Below are positions 34,122 to 42,835 of a stretch of DNA of 64,000 nt, in pieces. Each line of letters begins with the position of its first letter. The stretch's first letter is position 1. The position numbers and the translations under genes were made by a program. Origin of the DNA: Bacteroidaceae bacterium (GTDB lineage: Bacteria > Bacteroidota > Bacteroidia > Bacteroidales > Bacteroidaceae); contig JAGAQH010000042.1 in assembly GCA_017622815.1 (NCBI GenBank), positions 1 to 64,000 of the forward strand, read 5' to 3'. The notes under the pieces are model-generated. The model was given only the letters and a program-made list of their open reading frames with translations. It was not told where the DNA came from and made no database searches.

Positions 34122-36381
34122 AGACATACGGAAATTCTTCAGAATGTATTTGGTCCCCCTGTTGGGGGGCCTATTGTTGTTGTCTTCATGCAGCAGCAGG
34201 AAGTACCTTTCGGAGGGTGAATATCTGCTCGACAAGGTCAGCATATCCGCAGATACGGCTGATGTGAACGTCTCCATGCTTTCCGGCTATGTACGCCAAC
34301 AGCCAAACACCCGATGGGTGTCCATGATAAAACTCCCATTGGGTATCTATCTGATGTCCAGCCCAAATGGAAACAGTCTGTTCGACAGATTTGCCCGCAA
34401 GATGGGAGAAGCCCCCGTCGTCTACGACACATTGCTTTCGGAACGTAGCAGGCAGCGCATACACGATGCCTTGTTCAATATGGGATATCTGCATGCCGAT
34501 GTCTCCACACATGAGGAATACAGGAAACACAAGGTGCGTGTCCGCTACGATGTGCATCCTGGAGAGAAATTCTATGTGGACACCATAATGGTGGAGGTGA
34601 GGGACACGTCCATTGCCGCTGAAATGGACAAGATAGCCGAAGACACACGCTTGAAGAAAGGTATGCCATTCGATGCCAATATCCTCAACGAAGAGCGTTC
34701 GCGCATAACCAACCACATGACGGAAAACGGTTTCTTTGCCTTCAACCGCGATTTTATCCGTTATGAGGTTGATACCGTCCGGGGCTCTACACTTGTCCGT
34801 CTCAAGATGATAGTCAGTGACTATATAGATCCCACCGACAAGAGCCACAGTCCTCATCGCAAATACCGCATCGGCGATGTCAAGTATTCCTACGACAGGA
34901 GTACCTCTTCTCCGATATGGCTCAGGCCAAATGTCCTGAAGAGAGCCAACAGCCTCATTCCGGGTGACATCTACAGGGACTCCAATCTGAGCGACACCTA
35001 TGCCCGCTTGAACAGACTTGGAGCCGTGGCGGCCACCAACGTGCGTCTGGAACCTGATACGCAGGACAGTACGCTGCTGAATGCCAACATTGTCATTACA
35101 CCTGCCCGATTGAACAGCATACAGTTGGGACTTGACGGCACAAACACTGCCGGAGATTTGGGCGCAGCAGCCAATTTCACATATCAGAACAGGAATGTAT
35201 TCCATGGTTCTGAGATTTTCTCCTTGAAATTCCGTACAGCATTCGAGGCAATACGAGGGCTTAAGGGATATGCCGACCAGAACTATTTTGAATACAGCAT
35301 TGAGACTGGCCTCCAGTTTCCCGACTTTATCTTTCCTTTCATTACCCGCGACTTCCGCCGCAGGGCAAAGGCGAATACCGAATTCAACCTGATGTTTGCC
35401 AGCCAGGACCGTCCGGAGTTTCACCGACGTGTCCTCACCGCTTCCTGGAAGTACAGATGGAACAATGCCAATGCCAATCAGCAGCACCGGTTTGACTTGC
35501 TTGACGTCAACTATGTCTTCATGCCGTGGATCAGCGACACCTTCTATGATACTTATATAAAGGATCCGGAGAACCGCAATGCCATTATTGCCTATAACTA
35601 CAAGAATCTCTTCATTGTAAAACTCGGGTATCAGTACCAGTATTCCAGTGCAGGCCTGGCATCTCCAATGGGAATATATGGCAAGGATGCCTATACGGTT
35701 CGTTTTGCCGTGGAGACTGCCGGTAATCTTCTGCATGGAATTTGCAACCTGGCCGACACCAAGGTGAACGAAGACGGACAGCGCACTCTGTTCAATATTG
35801 CCTATGCACAATATGCCAAGTTCGATTTTGACATCAGCAAAAGCATACGTTTCTCCAATCGCACAAGCCTTGCCCTTCATTTCGCACTTGGTGTAGCCTA
35901 TCCCTATGGCAACAGCGACATCCTTCCCTATGAAAAGCGCTACTTCAGCGGTGGTGCCAACAGTGTGCGTGGCTGGAGCGTACGAAGTCTTGGTCCCGGC
36001 TCCTTCATAGGCAACGACGGCAATATAGACTTCATCAACCAGACCGGCGACGTGAAACTTGACATGAGTGCCGAGTTGCGCGTACACCTGTTCTGGAAGT
36101 TTGACGGAGCCTTCTTTGTAGATGCCGGCAATATCTGGACGCTGCGTGACTACAAGGACCAGCCTGGAGGACAGTTCAGATGGGATACATGTTGGGAGCA
36201 GATAGCGGTAGCCTATGGACTTGGTCTCAGGTTGAACCTGAACTATTTCCTCCTGCGTTTCGATGCCGGCATGAAGGCTATCAACCCTGCATACAAGGAC
36301 AGCAAGAGACACTATCCTTTGATTCATCCCGATTTCAGTCGCGACTTCACCTTCCATTTCGCCGTTGGATTGCCATTCTAA
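34108..36381 (+). CDS. tamL: TamL: lipoprotein-type TamA/BamA-family outer-membrane protein
   Basis: 757 residues. The N-terminus has a lipoprotein signal (LLGGLLLLSSCSS), the feature that separates Bacteroidetes TamL from TamA. POTRA-like domains span about residues 30-330, and a 16-strand barrel about 380-757 carries the VRGW motif in NSVRGWSVRSLGPG and ends in VGLPF with a terminal Phe. It is expected to help insert outer-membrane proteins or move lipids with TamB; tamB is not in the window. Starts within the last codons of the acidic protein gene. Confidence 0.9.
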   Translation: MARSRDIRKFFRMYLVPLLGGLLLLSSCSSRKYLSEGEYLLDKVSISADTADVNVSMLSGYVRQQPNTRWVSMIKLPLGIYLMSSPNGNSLFDRFARKMGEAPVVYDTLLSERSRQRIHDALFNMGYLHADVSTHEEYRKHKVRVRYDVHPGEKFYVDTIMVEVRDTSIAAEMDKIAEDTRLKKGMPFDANILNEERSRITNHMTENGFFAFNRDFIRYEVDTVRGSTLVRLKMIVSDYIDPTDKSHSPHRKYRIGDVKYSYDRSTSSPIWLRPNVLKRANSLIPGDIYRDSNLSDTYARLNRLGAVAATNVRLEPDTQDSTLLNANIVITPARLNSIQLGLDGTNTAGDLGAAANFTYQNRNVFHGSEIFSLKFRTAFEAIRGLKGYADQNYFEYSIETGLQFPDFIFPFITRDFRRRAKANTEFNLMFASQDRPEFHRRVLTASWKYRWNNANANQQHRFDLLDVNYVFMPWISDTFYDTYIKDPENRNAIIAYNYKNLFIVKLGYQYQYSSAGLASPMGIYGKDAYTVRFAVETAGNLLHGICNLADTKVNEDGQRTLFNIAYAQYAKFDFDISKSIRFSNRTSLALHFALGVAYPYGNSDILPYEKRYFSGGANSVRGWSVRSLGPGSFIGNDGNIDFINQTGDVKLDMSAELRVHLFWKFDGAFFVDAGNIWTLRDYKDQPGGQFRWDTCWEQIAVAYGLGLRLNLNYFLLRFDAGMKAINPAYKDSKRHYPLIHPDFSRDFTFHFAVGLPF

Positions 36382-36386
36382 GGATT

Positions 36387-36436
36387 GGGTGACTCGCCCT
36401 TGTTGTCCTGGAGGTCACGCCCTTGGTCTCGGTGAT
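36387..36436 (-). repeat. REP-like palindromic repeat, copy 2
   Basis: On the minus strand, GACAACAAGGGCGAGTCACCC and a shorter AAGGGCGTGACC unit match the cluster at 15739-15862 with few differences. It fills the spacer between tamL and the convergent radical SAM gene. Confidence 0.65.
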
Positions 36437-36459
36437 GAGTAAAAACGGCCTCGTGATTG

Positions 36460-37149
36460 TCATCCGACACCAAGGTCAGTATTCTCTATGAGAACCTCGG
36501 CTTTGGCTGATTTCTGTAGGGTGGGGCATACCTCGGACTTAAACCATCGGAGCATTTCATCGTTGCATCGTATGGAAGTGCTGTTGTGGCAGAATACGTT
36601 TATGCTATAGTACTCGAAATACTTCTCTGCCAACTCTATGTCTTGGAGCAGGCGTTCCCTGGTGTCGCCCGGTGTGTCGGTGCAGCAAAGCAGGCACAGG
36701 CCATGGAAATACCTGGCTATGTCTTTGGCTGTAACATCGTGGCCTATGCCTTTCTGCCACCTGGAACGAAGGAGCGGGTCAAAGGTTTCCACACCGCAAC
36801 GGAACTTTACTACGGCAGGCTGGAACTGCCGTGCAAAGTCGGCAAGCCTGTGGCGGTACATATAGTGTGCTTCGAACCAGATGGTGTGTATACACTTGTC
36901 CTTTACCACTTTCCTTATCTCGGATATGGTTTCGCTGTCCAGTTCCATGGCAGAACCGGAGTTGATGATGTCCAGCACACCGAACTTGCCGGTGACACGC
37001 TTCAGCACCTCCTTGTTGACGTGGTATGGTGTGGAGGAAATGTCGCTACAATAATCGCAGAAGGTACACTTGCCCCACTTGCAACCAGTGCCTTGCAGGA
37101 GGAGGAACTCTCGTGGGAAGTTGCCCCGGATGACGGAATACCTGTTCAT
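36460..37149 (-). CDS. Radical SAM protein, possible queuosine lyase (QueL-like)
   Basis: 229 residues. The N-terminus has LLQGTGCKWGKCTFCDYC, with C-x4-C-x2-C spacing rather than the usual C-x3-C-x2-C, then INSGSAMELDSETISEIRK, a radical-SAM strand-helix unit. Its start overlaps the stop of a YhhQ-type queuosine-precursor transporter by 4 nt (ATGA). In clostridia a radical SAM enzyme, QueL, frees queuine from salvaged queuosine and is linked with transporters; I infer a similar job here from context only. The protein is short for a radical SAM enzyme. Confidence 0.65.
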   Translation of the reverse strand: MNRYSVIRGNFPREFLLLQGTGCKWGKCTFCDYCSDISSTPYHVNKEVLKRVTGKFGVLDIINSGSAMELDSETISEIRKVVKDKCIHTIWFEAHYMYRHRLADFARQFQPAVVKFRCGVETFDPLLRSRWQKGIGHDVTAKDIARYFHGLCLLCCTDTPGDTRERLLQDIELAEKYFEYYSINVFCHNSTSIRCNDEMLRWFKSEVCPTLQKSAKAEVLIENTDLGVG

Positions 37150-37826
37150 GCGCCCCTTCTCCTGTAGTAATGGTTCAGACGGTTTACGGCCACATAGGCC
37201 AACGGCGTGCCGGCAAAGACCTCTATTACGAGTTTCAGCACGTATTGCAACAGCATCATTTTCAAAAGGTCCTCGGTAGACACCGTGCCGTAGAAGGCAA
37301 TGAGTACGAAGGGGACGGAGTCAAAGACATATCCCACCATGGAACTGCCTATTGTCCTGAGCCACATGTGCTTGCTGCGTGTCCACTCCTTCATTCGTTC
37401 CATGATGTAGGCGTTGGAGAGTTCTCCCAGCAGGAAGCCTGTGAGCGAACCTATCACTATCCTGGGCACATAGGAGAAGATGTGGTTGTAGGCCTGTGCC
37501 GTCTCGTCCAGATAGTCGGGCGAAGGCATCCATATGCCTATGTTGGTGCACAAGACCAGCACGATGTTACACATGAGACTCAGGTAGATTACGCGCTTGG
37601 AGATACGGTAGCCCCATATCTCGGTGAGCACGTCGCCCAGCATGTAGGCGAAGGGGAAGGTGATGGTTCCTGCGTCGAAGTAAAAAAAGCCGAATATACT
37701 GACTATCTTGACAGCCATCACGTTGGAAACGAGATAGAGTGTCACAAACAGTCCTGTGACTATCATCAGTGGTGTGTCAAAAAATACTCGGTTTTTTAAA
37801 GGGTTTTCCGATACCTTGTTGTTCAT
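37146..37826 (-). CDS. Queuosine-precursor transporter (YhhQ/DUF165)
   Basis: 226 residues from the ATG at 37826. Six hydrophobic helices and the family segment AYMLGDVLTEIWGYRISKRV are present, with GELSNAYIMERMKEW near the middle. YhhQ imports queuine or preQ-type bases for tRNA modification. The start at 37895 would add a basic tail with no family support. The stop overlaps the radical SAM start, so both are one operon. Confidence 0.88.
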   Translation of the reverse strand: MNNKVSENPLKNRVFFDTPLMIVTGLFVTLYLVSNVMAVKIVSIFGFFYFDAGTITFPFAYMLGDVLTEIWGYRISKRVIYLSLMCNIVLVLCTNIGIWMPSPDYLDETAQAYNHIFSYVPRIVIGSLTGFLLGELSNAYIMERMKEWTRSKHMWLRTIGSSMVGYVFDSVPFVLIAFYGTVSTEDLLKMMLLQYVLKLVIEVFAGTPLAYVAVNRLNHYYRRRGA

Positions 37827-37880
37827 TCTTTCGTGTGTGTTGAGTTTATGGTTTATGATATGTCTATCGTTTTTGCGGTG

Positions 37881-37888
37881 CAAAGATA
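37881..37888 (-). promoter_or_regulatory. yhhQ-radical SAM operon promoter -7 element (TATCTTTG)
   Basis: Exact consensus on the minus strand, 55 nt before the start at 37826. Confidence 0.65.
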
Positions 37889-38205
37889 CAAACATTTATT
37901 GAAGTTTTGACGATGGTTAAACGATAAAATCCCTCAATGCACGAATGTCACTGCTATCACATGCATGTATTAACAGGGCATCTGGCTAATAATGTCAATC
38001 AAACGATTGTGCAAAGACCGGATTTCTTTAATCACGCATGTCTGTTATCGGATGTCAGGCAGGGGAAATGTAGTCCTCACATAAGAAAAGTGTCATTATC
38101 TACACTAAAAGGCGGGAAAATCCAATAAAAATAGTTATCTTTACAGCCTAATAATGACGTTTTGTACTGAATAACCTGTTTGTCGGTACCAAAACGAAAG
38201 TATAT
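37889..38205. other. Divergent gap between yhhQ and the nitrilase gene
   Basis: About 317 nt with no supportable gene. TATCTTTA near 38135 is one mismatch from a -7 element and may drive the nitrilase gene. Confidence 0.35.
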
Positions 38206-38976
38206 ATGACCATGAAGATAAACCTTATACAGACAGATATCGTATGGGCAGAACCGGAGGCGAACCGTATCCGGTATGCCGCCATGATGCGCAGTATGGA
38301 GAAGGCTGACCTGTATATCCTGCCGGAGATGTTCTCTACAGGCTTTGCCACACAACCCGAGGGAATAGCAGAAGACTTTAATGAGGGTTCGTGCGCTTCG
38401 CTTGAGTGGATGAAGCGGATGGCGGCAGAACTGGATTCCGCCGTGGCGGGCAGTGTTGCCGTGAGAGAGGAGGACGGCCGCTATTACAACCGTTTCTGCT
38501 TCGTGCGCCCAGATGGAGATTGCACCTTCTACGACAAGCACCATCTTTTCACCTATGGCGGCGAACACCATCGTTATACGGCAGGGAAGGAACGTGTGGT
38601 GGCCGAGTTCCGTGGTGTGCGCTTCCTCCTGCAGATATGCTACGACCTGCGATTCCCCGTATTTGCACGCAACAAGGCCGGCGAACCCTATGATGCGATT
38701 ATATATGTGGCAAGTTGGCCCACTCCCCGAGTGGAGGCATGGCTGGCCCTGCTGAAGGCCAGAGCCATAGAGAACCAGTGCTATGTCTGTGCCGTGAACC
38801 GTGTGGGCACAGATCCTGCGTGCCACTATTCCGGCGGCACACTGATGATAGACCCTTATGGCAAGGTGGTGGCACAATGCCCCATGGATGAAGAAGCATA
38901 CGTATCGGCTGAAACTGACCTGGAGGCGCTTTGTGCCTTCCGCGAGAAATTCCCGGTACTGAAGGATGCAGACTAG
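38206..38976 (+). CDS. Nitrilase-superfamily omega-amidase
   Basis: 256 residues. The catalytic triad is visible: Glu in LPEMFSTGF, Lys in YDKHHLFTYGGE and Cys in LLQICYDLRFP. The sequence resembles the YafV/Nit2 omega-amidase branch, which hydrolyses alpha-ketoglutaramate or alpha-ketosuccinamate left by glutamine transaminases. ATG 38212 is an equally good start. Confidence 0.88.
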   Translation: MTMKINLIQTDIVWAEPEANRIRYAAMMRSMEKADLYILPEMFSTGFATQPEGIAEDFNEGSCASLEWMKRMAAELDSAVAGSVAVREEDGRYYNRFCFVRPDGDCTFYDKHHLFTYGGEHHRYTAGKERVVAEFRGVRFLLQICYDLRFPVFARNKAGEPYDAIIYVASWPTPRVEAWLALLKARAIENQCYVCAVNRVGTDPACHYSGGTLMIDPYGKVVAQCPMDEEAYVSAETDLEALCAFREKFPVLKDAD

Positions 38977-39190
38977 GGAAACGGAAAACGGAAATCTGAA
39001 AACGGAAAACTGAAATCTGCGAGCGGAAGCGGATTCGACGAAGTCAAAACGGAAATCTGCCGAGCGTGAGCAGATTCAAGACGACGCAGTCGGATTAAAA
39101 CGGAAAGGTGCGAGAACGCTGAATAATCTAAGTAATCCGAGTAATCAGAATAATCAGAATACTCCGACAACTCCGAATACTCCGATTAAT
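38977..39190 (+). repeat. Complex short-repeat region before the arylacetate operon
   Basis: Two repeat types: AACGGAAAACTGAAATCTG-like units at 38980-39120 (about five imperfect copies of AACGGAAA), then TAATCAGAATACTCCGA-like units at 39130-39190. The second type resembles the hisG-hisD spacer (9332-9365). Confidence 0.6.
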
Positions 39191-39249
39191 ACAATAACAC
39201 CAAGCCCCTCTGCAAAGGAGAAGAGGGCAGACAAAATAGACAATCAACT

Positions 39250-40842
39250 ATGAAGAAACTACTACTTGGAGACGAGGCCATAGCACTGGGTGCCATACAT
39301 GCCGGTTTGGGAGGCGTGTATGCCTATCCCGGCACTCCCTCCACTGAGATAACGGAATATATACAGGCAGATGCACTTGCACGCGAACGTGAGGTGCATA
39401 GCCGTTGGTGTACAAACGAGAAGACCGCCATGGAGGCCGCCCTGGGCATGTCCTATGCAGGAAAGCGCGCCTTGGTGTGCATGAAGCACGTGGGAATGAA
39501 CGTGGCCGCCGATGCATTCGTGAACTCTGCCATAACGGGAGTGCACGGAGGCTTGGTGGTGGTGGCGGCCGACGACCCCTCTATGCACTCCAGCCAGAAC
39601 GAGCAGGACAGCCGTTTCTATGCCTCCTTTGCCATGGTGCCTGCCATGGAGCCAGGCAACCAGCAGGAGGCCTACGATATGATGCGCGCGGCATTTGAGT
39701 TGTCGGAACAGTTGCGCGAACCCGTGGTGCTCCGCATAGTCACACGCCTGGCACATAGCCGTGCCGCGGTGGAGGTGAGCGAACCCATGGAAGTGCAGGA
39801 CAGAGGGATATGCCAGGAACGGTGGGTCTTGTTGCCCGGCATTGCCAGGGGGCGCTATGCCGCCCTTCTGGAGAAGCAGGACGATATGCTGGCGTCTTCC
39901 GAGGCCTCTATATATAATAAGGTGGAAAAAGGCGAAGGTTCCCTGGGCATAATAGCATGCGGCATTGCCTACAACTACGTGAAGGAGGCATTGGGCGACA
40001 AGGCTAATGTCCTGAAGGTAAGTCAGTATCCCTTGCCCGAATCCAAGATATGCCAACTGGCAAAGGAGAACGATGCCATAATGGTGGTGGAGGACGGACA
40101 ACCCGTGGTGGAACAGCAGGTGAAAGCACTGCTTGGTGCCGATTACCCGGTGAAGGGACGTCTGACGGGCGACTTGCCACGAGCCGGCGAACTGACCCCC
40201 GACAATGTGGCCAAGGCCCTTGGCGTGGAAGGCAAGGAAACCATGCAACCTTCGGCTATAGTTGCACCACGTCCCCCTCAACTGTGCCAGGGCTGCGGTC
40301 ACCGCGATGTCTACACGGCACTGAACCAGGTGCTTGCCACATATCCCGACTACAGAGTGTTTGGCGACATAGGATGCTATACCCTCGGTGCATTGCCTCC
40401 GTTCAAGGCACTGGCAAGTTGTGTGGACATGGGTGCTTCCATCACCATGGCAAAGGGTGCTGCCGATGCAGGTTTCCATCCGTCGGTGGCCATAATCGGC
40501 GACTCCACATTCACGCATAGCGGCATGACGGGTCTGCTGGATGCCGTAAACGACGGGAGCAACATCACCGTGGTAATCTCCGACAATCTCACTACGGGCA
40601 TGACCGGCGGACAGGAGTCGGCCGGAACAAGCAAGTATGAGGCCATCTGCACCGCCCTCGGCGTGGAGCCTGAGCATGTGCGAGTGGTAGTCCCCCTGCC
40701 AAAGAACATGGACGAGATAACGCGCATACTGAAAGAGGAAATAGACTATCCGGGCGTGTCCGTTATCATTCCGCGCAGGGAATGCATACAGACGGCGGCA
40801 CGCAAGGCACGTGAAGCGCGTAAGTTACGAGAGAACAGCTGA
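39250..40842 (+). CDS. iorA: Indolepyruvate:ferredoxin oxidoreductase alpha subunit, lacking the C-terminal ferredoxin domain
   Basis: 530 residues. The N-terminal pyrimidine-binding domain (GVYAYPGTPSTEITEY) and the thiamine-diphosphate domain (GCGHRDVYTALNQVL; FGDIGCYTLGALPPF; GDSTFTHSG) are in order. The chain ends about 90 residues earlier than archaeal IorA, without the usual 2[4Fe-4S] domain. It decarboxylates arylpyruvates to arylacetyl-CoA with iorB. iorB follows after 29 nt. Electrons must leave through another cluster carrier, or the short form is normal in this phylum. Confidence 0.9.
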   Translation: MKKLLLGDEAIALGAIHAGLGGVYAYPGTPSTEITEYIQADALAREREVHSRWCTNEKTAMEAALGMSYAGKRALVCMKHVGMNVAADAFVNSAITGVHGGLVVVAADDPSMHSSQNEQDSRFYASFAMVPAMEPGNQQEAYDMMRAAFELSEQLREPVVLRIVTRLAHSRAAVEVSEPMEVQDRGICQERWVLLPGIARGRYAALLEKQDDMLASSEASIYNKVEKGEGSLGIIACGIAYNYVKEALGDKANVLKVSQYPLPESKICQLAKENDAIMVVEDGQPVVEQQVKALLGADYPVKGRLTGDLPRAGELTPDNVAKALGVEGKETMQPSAIVAPRPPQLCQGCGHRDVYTALNQVLATYPDYRVFGDIGCYTLGALPPFKALASCVDMGASITMAKGAADAGFHPSVAIIGDSTFTHSGMTGLLDAVNDGSNITVVISDNLTTGMTGGQESAGTSKYEAICTALGVEPEHVRVVVPLPKNMDEITRILKEEIDYPGVSVIIPRRECIQTAARKAREARKLRENS

Positions 40843-40871
40843 TTGCCCCACCATACATAAAGAAAAGCATT

Positions 40872-41450
40872 ATGAAGAAAGACATTATACTATGTGGTGT
40901 GGGAGGTCAGGGAATACTTTCCATTGCCACCATCATAGGCGAGGCTGCCACCAGGGCAGGACTGAACCTGAAGCAGGCCGAAGTGCATGGCATGAGCCAG
41001 CGTGGAGGCAACGTGCAGAGCCATCTGCGCCTGTCCGACAAGACGATATACAGCGACCTGATAGCACAGGGAAGTGCCGACATGATTATCAGCATGGAAC
41101 CCATGGAGAGCCTGCGCTACCTGCCATACCTGTCCAAGGAGGGTAGGGTGGTGACGGGCAGCAAACCCTTCGTGAACATACCCGACTATCCCGATACGGA
41201 CACTCTGATGGCGGAACTTGGTGCCCTGTCTGCCGTGGACATGATGGACATAGATGCCGTGGCCAGGGATGCCGGCAATCCGCGAGGTGCCAACATGGTT
41301 CTGCTGGGCATGGCGGCACGCTATTTCAGCATACTCTCTCCTCAGGAACTTCAGGATGCCATACGCACCGTCTTTGCAAGGAAGGGCGAGAGCGTGGTGG
41401 AAGCCAACCTGAAGGCGTTCCGGGCAGGACTTGAAGGCTTGGATTCGTAA
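40872..41450 (+). CDS. iorB: Indolepyruvate:ferredoxin oxidoreductase beta subunit
   Basis: 192 residues. IILCGVGGQGILSIATIIGEAA and QAEVHGMSQRGGNVQSHLR are hallmarks of the gamma-type domain of 2-oxoacid:ferredoxin oxidoreductases. It pairs with iorA, 29 nt upstream. Confidence 0.95.
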   Translation: MKKDIILCGVGGQGILSIATIIGEAATRAGLNLKQAEVHGMSQRGGNVQSHLRLSDKTIYSDLIAQGSADMIISMEPMESLRYLPYLSKEGRVVTGSKPFVNIPDYPDTDTLMAELGALSAVDMMDIDAVARDAGNPRGANMVLLGMAARYFSILSPQELQDAIRTVFARKGESVVEANLKAFRAGLEGLDS

Positions 41451-41482
41451 TAAAGATATAATAGATATAAACACATAAGAAC

Positions 41483-42802
41483 ATGATATACAATCCCGAG
41501 ATAGAATGCATGTCGCGCGAGAAGATGCGTGAGTTGCAGACGGAAAGGCTCATCGCCACCGTGAAGCGTTGCTATGAGAACGTGCCTTTCTATAGGCGCA
41601 AGATGGACCAGAAGGGTATCCGACCCGAGGACATCAAATCCATAGACGATATAACCAAGTTGCCGTTTACCACCAAGCACGACTTGCGCGACGAATATCC
41701 GTATGGCTTGCAGGCCGTGCCCATGAGCGAGGTAAAGCGCATACATGCCTCTTCGGGCACGACCGGCAAACCCGTGGTGGGAACATACACCCAGAACGAC
41801 CTGGACAACTGGGCGGAGTGCGTGGCTCGCGTGCTGGCCGTTGGCGACATAGGTCCCGGCGACGTGGTACAGGTGTCCTATGGCTATGGTCTGTTCACGG
41901 GCGGACTTGGCGCTCACGACGGTGCCGGAAAACTCGGTGCCATACAGTTGCCCACCTCTTCCGGCAATTCCGAGAAACAGGTCATGCTCATGCAGGACTT
42001 CGGCACCACGGCATTGTGCTGTACCCCGTCCTATGCCTTGCACCTGACAGAGGTCATGGAGAAATGCGGCATCAAGAAGGAAGACCTCAAACTGCGTGTA
42101 GGTTTCTTCGGAGCAGAGCCATGGACATGGGGCATACGCCGTGAACTGGAAGCCAAGTTCGGCATCAAGGCAATAGACATCTACGGACTTACGGAGATGA
42201 GCGGCCCTGGTGTGGGTGGCGAGTGCCAGTATCAGGACGGCACCCATGTGATGGAGGATATGTTCTATCCCGAAATCATCAATCCTGACACGCTGGAACC
42301 CGTAGCGCCGGGCGAGCGTGGCGAACTTGTCTTCACATCACTTTGCAAGGAGGCAATGCCTATCCTGCGCTATCGTACACGCGACCTTACGCATCTTATT
42401 TACGAGAAATGCCGTTGCGGCCGCACTTCGGTGCGTATCGGCAAGATCCTGGGACGTAGCGACGACATGCTCATCATCCGTGGCGTGAACGTGTTCCCCA
42501 GCCAGATAGAGGCCATACTGACGGAGTTCCCTGCCTTTGCCCCCCAATACTTCATCACCGTGGACCGCAAGCACAACGAAGATACCTTCGACCTGGATGT
42601 GGAGTTGCGCGAAGACCTGTTCTCGCCGAACCCTGCCAAGCAGATGCCTTTCATCAAGTACCTCTACGACCGTCTGGTTTCCGTTACCGGCATAAAGCCC
42701 AATATACACATCCAGCCGCCAGGAACCATAGAGCGCTCGCAAGGCAAGGCAAAGCATGTGCTTGACAAGCGCGACTTCTCGGATTGGGAGAAGGGCAAGT
42801 AA
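41483..42802 (+). CDS. paaK: Phenylacetate-CoA ligase-type enzyme
   Basis: 439 residues, full length. The AMP-binding loop HASSGTTGKPVVGTYT, the IYGLTEMSGPGVGGEC motif and the C-terminal GRSDDMLIIRGVNVFPSQIE are diagnostic. It links arylacetates and CoA through an acyl-adenylate. In this operon it could instead run toward arylacetate and ATP, recovering energy from arylacetyl-CoA made by IorAB. It starts 32 nt after iorB; the aminotransferase gene follows after 33 nt. Confidence 0.93.
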   Translation: MIYNPEIECMSREKMRELQTERLIATVKRCYENVPFYRRKMDQKGIRPEDIKSIDDITKLPFTTKHDLRDEYPYGLQAVPMSEVKRIHASSGTTGKPVVGTYTQNDLDNWAECVARVLAVGDIGPGDVVQVSYGYGLFTGGLGAHDGAGKLGAIQLPTSSGNSEKQVMLMQDFGTTALCCTPSYALHLTEVMEKCGIKKEDLKLRVGFFGAEPWTWGIRRELEAKFGIKAIDIYGLTEMSGPGVGGECQYQDGTHVMEDMFYPEIINPDTLEPVAPGERGELVFTSLCKEAMPILRYRTRDLTHLIYEKCRCGRTSVRIGKILGRSDDMLIIRGVNVFPSQIEAILTEFPAFAPQYFITVDRKHNEDTFDLDVELREDLFSPNPAKQMPFIKYLYDRLVSVTGIKPNIHIQPPGTIERSQGKAKHVLDKRDFSDWEKGK

Positions 42803-42835
42803 GACATCATCCCCTTTGACTATCATATTTAGGAA

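Noticed and set aside
34186..36357. Open frame of 723 codons on the minus strand opposite tamL
   Set aside because: It is an antisense shadow of a well-supported gene; the translation is His/Val/Cys-rich without any motif, and the codon bias belongs to the plus strand.
39262..40677. 471-codon minus-strand frame opposite iorA, and similar long frames opposite hisD, cdsB-like and spt genes
   Set aside because: All are shadows created by GC-skewed codon use in conserved genes on the other strand.
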